Part shown: one piece after another, positions 1 to 4,087 of the stretch | How the letters are laid out: each line of letters starts with the position of its first letter | Position numbering within the stretch: the stretch's first letter is position 1 | Origin: Bacillota bacterium | GTDB taxonomy: Bacteria > Bacillota > Sulfobacillia > JAJZIM01 > JAJZBP01 | Direction: 5' to 3' | Length of the DNA: 6,316 nucleotides | Assembly: GCA_021798855.1 (NCBI GenBank) | Contig: JAJZBP010000123.1 | Location: 1-6,316 of the forward strand | The notes under the pieces: model-generated | What the model saw: the letters and a program-made list of their open reading frames with translations, nothing else | The model's database searches: none | What the model was told of the DNA's origin: nothing | Program-made: the position numbers and the translations under genes

Positions 1-8
1 TTTTAGTA

Positions 9-25
9 CGACCGCAATGCGGTCG
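9..25. repeat. Short stem-loop at the window edge
   Basis: Seven bases (CGACCGC) are followed by a three-base AAT spacer and their exact complement GCGGTCG. It lies directly before a larger inverted repeat and no gene surrounds it. There is no T-run after either arm, so it is not a convincing terminator. Its core (CCGC, AAT, GCGG) resembles the hairpin at 3906-3921, which may be coincidence. Confidence 0.5.
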
Positions 26-96
26 GTGGAGAGTGAAGCGGAGGGGTCCGATTTGATCTTTCGCGAAGCGAATAGAATCCCGGAGCTTCACTCCAC
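26..96. repeat. Imperfect long inverted repeat, possible REP-like or mobile-element end
   Basis: The outer arms GTGGA(GA)GTGAAGC (27-39) and GCTTCACTCCAC (85-96) pair over 12 bp with a two-base bulge; G26 also pairs with C96 if the register is shifted by one base. Inside is a second perfect hairpin, TTCGC-GAA-GCGAA (60-72). The unit could fold as one long stem-loop. It sits about 110 bp before a transposase remnant, so it may be part of a decayed mobile element, or a small intergenic palindromic repeat. No gene boundary or T-run supports a terminator role. No second copy is in the window. Confidence 0.5.
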
Positions 97-206
97 GTTT
101 GCTGGAGGTCTGTTCCTTGCCCTCGCCGACGGTCCTCGGCGTCACAGGTGACGCCTGCGCCACGCTCCCGGCGACGGGCGCATGTACGGAGGCGAAACCT
201 TCCTTA

Positions 207-387
207 ATGTCCCGCAAAACCTTGTACAAATGGCTTGGCCGACATGAAGAGGCACCTGATGATCCGACGAGGCTCGAAGACCGGGATCGTGAGTCGGCGG
301 TAATGCCCAACCAAACACCCCTGGGAAATGACGATCCTCGACTACTGCCGGGAAAATCCGGTCCCCAAGACGGTCAGCCACGAGTGA
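207..387 (+). pseudogene. Decayed transposase fragment (IS481/IS3-type helix-turn-helix region)
   Basis: The translation from 207 contains SRKTLYKWLGRHEE, then LEDRDRES and MPNQT. This order matches the N-terminal helix-turn-helix and linker of IS481-type transposases, where a SRKTxYKW recognition helix is followed by LxDRSRRPH and PNxT. The next expected segment appears one frame over, from 328, as ILDYCRENP...KTVSHE, ending at a TGA at 385-387. So at least one frameshift and an early stop separate the pieces. The whole catalytic DDE core is missing, and I do not see a clear N-terminus before 207. I read this as a remnant of an insertion sequence, not a working gene. Family assignment is from motif resemblance only; a chance similarity is possible because the match is short. 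Confidence 0.42.
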
Positions 388-476
388 GCGTCCACCGCGT
401 CCTTAATCCCCTTGTCGTGGGCGAATCGGCGGTGCGCGGTGGGGTGGCTTTTTCAATCAGCGCACCATCGCTTCCA

Positions 477-510
477 AGTCTAATCCCATCGAATTCGATG
501 GGATTAGACT
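477..510. repeat. Perfect 34-bp palindrome
   Basis: The arm AGTCTAATCCCATCGAA (477-493) is followed at once by its exact reverse complement up to 510, with GAATTC at the centre. It could form a 15-bp stem with an AATT loop. It begins 13 bp beyond the stop codon of the minus-strand ORF ending at 524, a position that fits a transcript-end structure, but neither side has a T-run. Other readings are a dimeric protein binding site, a resolution or inversion site, or a fold-back artefact of assembly. Confidence 0.8.
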
Positions 511-523
511 CAGGGTTGTGTTA

Positions 524-799
524 TCACCCAACTCCAGGACCGAAGGAGCATTTCCGAAGTAACATTGACATTCCGATAACGAGGGAGAGCGCGGGGACGG
601 GGGCGGCAATTAGGTTTGGCAGGAAGATTCCGCTTCTAAAGGCAGACAGAAAGGCGAAAAGCCCGGAGCCGACCAGCAGGAGTCCCATCAACCGCCGGGC
701 ACTGGGATGCCTGACCATCCGGCCATAGGAATTAATCGCGGCCATCGGGGTTACCGGTGACTGGTGCTCCTCCCCGAAATTGCGCAGGTACCTGCGCAA
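524..799 (-). CDS. Putative small membrane protein, two predicted helices
   Basis: I do not recognise the family. The 91-residue product has a charged N-terminus (residues 1-36, rich in Arg) followed by two hydrophobic stretches, about 37-54 and 59-80, separated by a short loop with RSG, and a short tail ending GPGVG. This alternation looks like a two-helix inner-membrane protein, which is why I prefer it over the overlapping plus-strand frame. The start is uncertain. TTG at 799 has AAGGA about 10 bases upstream; an internal ATG at 745 has no good ribosome site; and the same frame stays open back to a TAG near 853-855, just before a GAGAGGAG. The TTG lies at the edge of the palindrome 780-799. 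It could be a decayed gene. It lies in the same frame as the small ORF upstream, separated by two TAG codons. Confidence 0.4.
   Translation of the reverse strand: MRRYLRNFGEEHQSPVTPMAAINSYGRMVRHPSARRLMGLLLVGSGLFAFLSAFRSGIFLPNLIAAPVPALSLVIGMSMLLRKCSFGPGVG
780..799. repeat. Perfect 20-bp palindrome
   Basis: TTGCGCAGGT is followed directly by its reverse complement, centred on GGTACC. It overlaps the proposed TTG start of the minus-strand membrane-protein ORF. A dimeric regulator site at a translation or transcription start is possible, but nothing else supports it. Confidence 0.6.
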
Positions 800-871
800 C
801 CTGGCCCAGTCCTTGGGAACCTTGACTTTGCGCCTCAGGGGGAGGACTCCTCTCTAAAAGCGATGGGCCTT

Positions 872-1054
872 CTATACTCGATTGACGAAAAAGAGGGAAC
901 TGGTTTTACAATCCGGGCATTCGCGGAAAAACTGGTTTCCATCCTTCCTGATTCGCTCCTTGTGGCCGTCGGTTCCACAGCCAATTCGGATGGGCGTATT
1001 ACCGTCACAAGCCGCCTTGATTAAACAATCTATTTCAGCAAGGTCGCGCGGCAC
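872..1054 (-). CDS. Putative small Cys-rich (zinc-ribbon-like) protein, uncertain
   Basis: I do not recognise this gene. With the GTG at 1054 it encodes 60 residues. The C-terminal half has Cys26, His31 and a Cys46-Pro-Asp-Cys49 pair (numbered from this GTG), a spacing like a zinc ribbon; two more cysteines lie at residues 10 and 16. The frame is open further upstream to a GTG at 1114, but those extra residues are encoded by the dispersed repeat at 1076-1133, so the later start is more sensible. No Shine-Dalgarno sequence is seen before either start. It may be the 3' remainder of a gene broken near the repeat. It ends 73 bp before the TTG of the next minus-strand ORF and is in the same frame. 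Confidence 0.3.
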   Translation of the reverse strand: MPRDLAEIDCLIKAACDGNTPIRIGCGTDGHKERIRKDGNQFFRECPDCKTSSLFFVNRV

Positions 1055-1075
1055 GAAGCCAAGGGTGGCAGAGTC

Positions 1076-1133
1076 CGCCTTGCCACCCTCCCCGGCGGGA
1101 AGGCACAGGCCCACCCGCCCTCAACCCGGAAAA
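1076..1133. repeat. Dispersed intergenic palindromic repeat, copy A (diverged)
   Basis: It starts CGCCTTGCCACCC and continues GGCGGGAAGGC, then CCCGCC and CAAC, aligning along its length with copies B (2136-2190) and C (3996-4049). The bases differ but the fold is kept: GGCGGG (1094-1099) pairs with CCCGCC, with a GGC/GCC inner stem. It lies about 40 bp beyond the hicB stop. On the minus strand it follows a run of seven Ts (1136-1130). Confidence 0.7.
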
Positions 1134-1172
1134 AAAGAAGCCCAAGCTGTTGCTGAGGTTAATGTTTTGCCT

Positions 1173-1382
1173 TTAGGAAACTCTTATTAGCTCAGCTCTC
1201 GCCCGAGGTTCCGGCGCAGGCAAGCCGTCCTCCGCCAACCCACGAAGGTGCAACCTGATGGCCCCCTCCATGTTTTGCAAAAGCTCGCCGGTGTCCATGC
1301 CCGTGGCAACGCAACCCGGCAGGTCGGGAGAATAGGCCGAAAGGTTGCCTTCCGCCTCCTCGATAACAACCAGGTATTCCAT
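1173..1382 (-). CDS. hicB: HicB antitoxin (short UPF0150-type)
   Basis: HicB binds and neutralises the HicA mRNA interferase. The 69-residue product begins MEYLVVIEEAEGNLSAYSPD, followed by LPGCVATGMD, the classic HicB pattern of a beta strand, YSPDLPGC and a turn, then a helix with NMEGAIRLHL. It ends near the PEPRAR segment, as in short UPF0150 forms that contain only the partial RNase H-like fold. There is no room for the C-terminal ribbon-helix-helix or HTH domain that longer HicB proteins use for autorepression. The ATG at 1382 is preceded by GGAAGGGG eight bases upstream, inside the end of hicA. The gap to the hicA stop is two bases, so the pair is cotranscribed and probably translationally coupled. 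The longer open frame upstream is only the shadow of hicA. Confidence 0.88.
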   Translation of the reverse strand: MEYLVVIEEAEGNLSAYSPDLPGCVATGMDTGELLQNMEGAIRLHLRGLAEDGLPAPEPRARAELIRVS

Positions 1383-1384
1383 CG

Positions 1385-1579
1385 TCAATTCCCCTTCCTC
1401 AATTTCGCCTGTTTCATTATGCTGCCCAAGGTTCCGGCAGCCAGGTCGTCTCCAAGGTTGCCGGCCACGGTAACGCGGCCGGTTTTCCAAGGGTGCTTGA
1501 ATTGCCGGTGGCTGCCTTCTTGAACCACCAGTTCCCACCCGTCCTTTTTCAGGAGGGCAATCACTTCTCGTACCTTCAT
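1385..1579 (-). CDS. hicA: HicA toxin, mRNA interferase
   Basis: HicA is a small ribosome-independent RNase that cuts mRNA and tmRNA and halts growth until HicB binds it. The 64-residue product has the full double-stranded-RNA-binding-like fold: MKVREVIALLKKDGW (first helix and strand), then EGSHRQFKHP with the catalytic His24 in the GSH motif, then a VTVAG strand, and a final helix GTLGSIMKQAKL. Length and motifs are normal, so it should be active. The start is the ATG at 1579; an in-frame TTG at 1600 lacks a ribosome site and overlaps the promoter. No Shine-Dalgarno sequence precedes the ATG, and the promoter places the transcript start at or next to it, so the mRNA may be leaderless. The toxin-first order is the usual one for hicAB. 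Confidence 0.9.
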   Translation of the reverse strand: MKVREVIALLKKDGWELVVQEGSHRQFKHPWKTGRVTVAGNLGDDLAAGTLGSIMKQAKLRKGN

Positions 1580-1585
1580 GATTTG

Positions 1586-1614
1586 AATATACGCCGCCAA
1601 GCAGGGAGAAGCAA
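1586..1614 (-). promoter_or_regulatory. Predicted sigma-70 type promoter of hicAB
   Basis: On the minus strand a -35 box TTGCTT (1614-1609) and a -10 box TATATT (1591-1586) are separated by exactly 17 bases. Six bases lie between the -10 box and the hicA ATG. The direct repeat GAAGCAAG on the plus strand (1608-1615 and 1622-1629) overlaps the -35 box and could be part of an operator. Confidence 0.6.
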
Positions 1615-1712
1615 GTCGGATGAAGCAAGGGAAGGCACAAGTTTTACCGCCCTTACAGAGATTCCTGCTTCATTGCCGGGAAACCGTGCGCGGGAAACGG
1701 CGGGAGACCAAA

Positions 1713-2028
1713 TTAACTGATCTGTTGTTGGCCTCCGCCAAGGCGCGACGCCTGGAAGGTTCTAAAAGTTGGCAGGGGCGGAAGGGCTGACGTCGATGAC
1801 CACGCCGCCGTCAACCACAGAGTGGTCCTCGTAGCTCCCGCTCCGGCCCCGCAGCGGGTAACCGTGCCCGCGGGAAAGGCGAATGGCCCGGCTGACATCA
1901 TGGTGGCTCCGGCAAAAATCAATATAACGCGATGGTGCCGGCGGGAACCGCGTGTTGAAGTCGAGGCGGGCCTCGTTGTAGCCGGAGTCGTCCGGGGCCA
2001 GGCCGGTTATGGTTTCGGGAATTTCCAT
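1713..2028 (-). pseudogene. N-terminal fragment of an FAD-linked (BBE/YgaK-type) oxidoreductase, frameshifted
   Basis: From the ATG at 2028 the frame reads DSGYNEARLDFNTRF, a DFCRSHHDVSRAIRLSRGHG segment, then PLRGRSGSYEDHS and GGVVIDVS. This is the order seen at the start of PCMH-type FAD-binding oxidases: GYN...FN.RF, a DV..A...AR helix, R-S-G-x-H-x-Y/G, then VIDLS. The flavin-linking His region is altered (RSGSYED). The frame stops at a TAG at 1762-1764; shifting by one base at the TTTT run there gives TFRTFQASRLGGGQ, resembling the next expected element (a variable strand, then a R.A.VGGG loop), until a TAA at 1713-1715. Whole family members have roughly 450 residues, so at least three quarters of the gene, including the substrate domain, is gone. 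An AAGG sits about seven bases before the ATG. I infer a dead remnant. Confidence 0.65.
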
Positions 2029-2035
2029 GCGCACA

Positions 2036-2063
2036 CCTTCAGGTAACAGCCTATGCCTGAAGG
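2036..2063. repeat. Stem-loop with perfect 8-bp arms
   Basis: CCTTCAGG and CCTGAAGG are exact complements separated by 12 bases. On the minus strand the second arm carries the GAAGG that serves as the Shine-Dalgarno site of the FAD-oxidase remnant starting at 2028, so the fold would hide it. It may be a vestige of leader control or chance. Confidence 0.5.
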
Positions 2064-2135
2064 CGCCCGCGGTTTGGGTGGAAACGGGGGGCGAACAGGC
2101 AGGAGTGGAAACTGAAGCGGCATGGACTACCCACT

Positions 2136-2190
2136 CGCCTTGCCCACCTGCTCCAGCGGGAAGGCGCTCGCCTTACCGCCCCCAAACAAA
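2136..2190. repeat. Dispersed intergenic palindromic repeat, copy B
   Basis: About 55 bp, nearly identical to copy C: four base changes in the left part and a few changes, including one extra base, in the loop. GCGGGAAGGC pairs with GCCTTACCGC across a short loop with one mismatch. It ends with CCCCCAAACAAA two bases from the stop codon (2193-2195) of the DUF2779 gene, so it forms the 3' flank of that gene. On the minus strand the T-rich part precedes the hairpin, so it is not a standard intrinsic terminator for that gene. Confidence 0.82.
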
Positions 2191-2192
2191 AA

Positions 2193-3716
2193 TTAAATCT
2201 CCCGCCGCCTGCCCAGGGCAATGCCCGCAAGGTCGGCCAACTTGCGGCACAAGAAGAGCATGGCCTCCGTGTCCCGGCCACAATAGGCCAGGAGGGCGGA
2301 GCGAATTTCCGCCTTGCGTTCAGGTGACGTGTCCTCGTCCATCAACTCGAAGTAACCGCCTGATGCCGCTCGACCGTGCTGAATTCCTAAGTCGGCGTAC
2401 TCCCGTCCCACCATGGCCGGCAGTACCTTCTTTAGGGAATAGGAACCGTGAAAATCCCGGTGGGCCACGGTTTTGCGCATGATTTCCAAGAGGTCGACCA
2501 CCCGCCGGATGGCCTGTTCCAGGCCATCTCGCCGGGCAGGAAACAGGTGGGCCAATTCTTTCATAACGCTTATTTCGAAACTTTTGTTGTACACCACTAT
2601 TGAACCGGCTTCACCGAGGGCCAGGAGGAGGTTGCGGGCGAACTCCCCGAGCGGGTCCCTCTCCCCGTCGGCCAAAAACTCGTGATGTTCCAGCGTTTCG
2701 TCCTGCTGGAGAATGTGGTCGGACCACTGGAATGGAACCTGCCCCCAGGGGCGTCCTCCGGCCAGGGGCAGGGCGGGTGAATAGCTCTCAAAGTCAAGGA
2801 AATGGATCGGGAATGCAAGGCGGTCCAATTCAACTTTAAGTAAAGCGCGGTCAACCACGATCTCACCCGAACGGCAAGCGGCCCAGGCTCGCTTTTGGAA
2901 GGGCGTGAGTTCACCGGCGACCTCTTCGGTGATGTCCAGGATGCTTTTAAGGCCACGCTTCAAGTAGATTTGACGTTTTTTGGGGCTGAGGTGGGGCAGT
3001 TCTCCGATTGGGTACGAAACGGTTTCCACCTCGACGGCCGCGTTACAGTGGCTTGCGAAGGGACATTCCGGGCATTGCTCCCCGAAAGCCACTTCGGGGG
3101 AAGCCTCACGGCGCAAAACGTCCAACTGGCGAACCGTTTCCGCCCTGACGGCCGGCAGGATGAATTCCCCCTTGGCCGTGAGATCAATTTCGGTGAACAA
3201 CTCGTCCAAATCGTATTGGTCACCACGGTGCAGGTATTCTCGGTTCAAATGAACCAGGGACACCCGCCTGAAGTTGACGCCGCAAAGCCGCAGGACCAGG
3301 GCCTGGTAGGCAACTTCCTCAATATAGCGATCTTTCAGGCCGGCACCCAGTTTGACCTCCACCAGCTTGAAACCGTCACCGCCCTTAATCCTTACCAGGA
3401 TGTCGCTCCTGGTCAAAAGACCCCCGGCGGAAAAGGCGGGTTCGTATAACACCTCGGCGGTAGGGAGGAGCCGCGATGTTGCAGCAAGCGCCTGGCCGAA
3501 GGAGAGATCTGGCGAAACGAGAACCCCGCCGGGGAACATCCCGCGGGCTAAGACCCCCACCCTTCGGCCATCCTTCAGTTTGGCCGCCAAGGCCGCCGGA
3601 GCATCCCCGCCCTCAGCGGCCAAGTCCGGTCTATGGCACTCCAGCCACAGCCGCTTTTTGCAGCGGCGACCGGTAAGGTAACGTCCCCTGGTCAGGTGGT
3701 GAGTTTTCTTTTCCAC
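2193..3716 (-). CDS. DUF2779 protein: Cas4/RecB-like nuclease fused to RNase H-like exonuclease domain
   Basis: A predicted cytosolic nucleic-acid-processing enzyme of 507 residues; the substrate is not known. The N-terminal half carries a PD-(D/E)XK core: SDI with Asp105, then VEVK with Glu120 and Lys122, followed by a helix with AYQALVL. Cys19 (in YLTGRRCKKRLWLE) and Cys215, Cys218 and Cys224 (CPECPFASHC) have the spacing of the four-cysteine iron-sulphur cluster of Cas4 and AddB. The C-terminal half is DUF2779, a DEDD/RNase H-like fold: LDFES with Asp308 and Glu310, VVYNKSFE near 375-381, GSYSLKKVLP near 424-433, and YCGRDTEAM with Asp482. All key residues are present, so both halves look active. 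I chose GTG 3716 because a perfect GGAGG lies five bases upstream; an ATG 12 bases earlier (3728) has only a weak site and would add four residues. It is a lone gene: the nearest minus-strand gene downstream is a pseudogene. DNA repair or defence are possible roles but neither is shown. Confidence 0.88.
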   Translation of the reverse strand: MEKKTHHLTRGRYLTGRRCKKRLWLECHRPDLAAEGGDAPAALAAKLKDGRRVGVLARGMFPGGVLVSPDLSFGQALAATSRLLPTAEVLYEPAFSAGGLLTRSDILVRIKGGDGFKLVEVKLGAGLKDRYIEEVAYQALVLRLCGVNFRRVSLVHLNREYLHRGDQYDLDELFTEIDLTAKGEFILPAVRAETVRQLDVLRREASPEVAFGEQCPECPFASHCNAAVEVETVSYPIGELPHLSPKKRQIYLKRGLKSILDITEEVAGELTPFQKRAWAACRSGEIVVDRALLKVELDRLAFPIHFLDFESYSPALPLAGGRPWGQVPFQWSDHILQQDETLEHHEFLADGERDPLGEFARNLLLALGEAGSIVVYNKSFEISVMKELAHLFPARRDGLEQAIRRVVDLLEIMRKTVAHRDFHGSYSLKKVLPAMVGREYADLGIQHGRAASGGYFELMDEDTSPERKAEIRSALLAYCGRDTEAMLFLCRKLADLAGIALGRRREI

Positions 3717-3721
3717 ATTGG

Positions 3722-3726
3722 CCTCC
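3722..3726 (-). promoter_or_regulatory. Shine-Dalgarno site that sets the DUF2779 start
   Basis: GGAGG on the minus strand, five bases before the GTG at 3716. It lies inside the codons of the alternative ATG start at 3728, which argues for the GTG. Confidence 0.65.
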
Positions 3727-3811
3727 ATTTTTTAGTGCCACCGGCAGAAGAAACTACCCTGCCATTTTTCTCTTTTTTCCGGCGATTACCTTCTCTATGC
3801 CGCATTCATGG

Positions 3812-3839
3812 AAAAAAAAGACCCCGGTTTGCGCCCAGG
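3812..3839 (-). terminator. Weak candidate intrinsic terminator
   Basis: On the minus strand CCTGG and CCGGG (five pairs, one G-U) enclose a seven-base loop and are followed after GTC by eight Ts (3819-3812). It would stop transcripts running leftwards out of the tex leader before they reach the DUF2779 gene. The stem is short, so the call is weak. Confidence 0.28.
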
Positions 3840-3905
3840 TTACCAACGTGGCCAAGCGGATAGGAGGACTACGGCAGGATTCCGGGGAATGTTGAGAGAG
3901 GGATC

Positions 3906-3921
3906 CCCCGCCAATGCGGGG
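3906..3921. repeat. GC-rich hairpin in the tex upstream region
   Basis: CCCCGC and GCGGGG form six pairs around a CAAT loop. It overlaps a GGGATCCC palindrome on its left. There is no T-run after it on either strand, so a structural or repeat-derived origin is more likely than termination. Confidence 0.5.
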
Positions 3922-3995
3922 AGCCGGGAAGAGTTCCAAAAAGCGGGTTGGAGCGCAAAGCCACAGAAACCACTGGGAGACACGGGACTGGATTT

Positions 3996-4049
3996 CGCCT
4001 TGCTCCCCTCCCCCAGCGGGAAGGCCACGCCTTACCGCCCCCAAACAAA
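3996..4049. repeat. Dispersed intergenic palindromic repeat, copy C
   Basis: Same orientation and nearly the same sequence as copy B, one base shorter in the loop. GCGGGAAGGC (4016-4025) pairs with GCCTTACCGC (4029-4038) around CAC, one mismatch. The left part also contains CGCCTTGC, a near direct repeat of CGCCTTACCGC, so AAGGC has two possible partners. It ends about 20 bp before the tex ribosome site and would be in the tex mRNA leader. Confidence 0.82.
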
Positions 4050-4069
4050 GCCTTCAAAGTTTGTCTACC

Positions 4070-4076
4070 AAAGGAG
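4070..4076 (+). promoter_or_regulatory. Ribosome binding site of tex
   Basis: AAAGGAG lies 11 bases before the ATG at 4088. It settles the start against the longer open frame that runs back to 3914. Confidence 0.7.
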
Positions 4077-4087
4077 ACCGTTGTTGC

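Larger units (their letters stand above)
3729..4069. other. Divergent intergenic region between the DUF2779 gene and tex
   Basis: About 340 bp with no supportable gene; the open frames across it have no recognisable motifs and no ribosome sites. It must hold the promoters of both flanking genes, but I cannot identify a clear -35/-10 pair for either. It contains an A8 run (3812-3819), a small ATTC/GAAT fold near 3880-3890, the GC-rich hairpin at 3906-3921 and repeat copy C at 3996-4049. If tex is transcribed from the left part of this gap, its mRNA would have a long structured leader. Confidence 0.6.

Noticed and set aside
99..728. Plus-strand open frame of 209 codons
   Set aside because: Apart from the short transposase-like stretch after 207, it has no protein-like pattern, no ribosome site, runs through the 34-bp palindrome and opposes the more protein-like minus-strand ORF.
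1130..1172. Possible intrinsic terminator of hicAB (T7 on the minus strand)
   Set aside because: There is a T-run but only a three-base stem before it; the stronger hairpin (repeat copy A) lies after the Ts.
2895..3449. Plus-strand open frame of 184 codons
   Set aside because: Antisense shadow of the DUF2779 gene, with no motif or ribosome site.
3840..3885. tRNA-like stretch (GTGGCCAAGCGGATAGG)
   Set aside because: Resembles a tRNA D-arm, but the D-stem does not pair and there is no matching anticodon stem, T-arm or acceptor.
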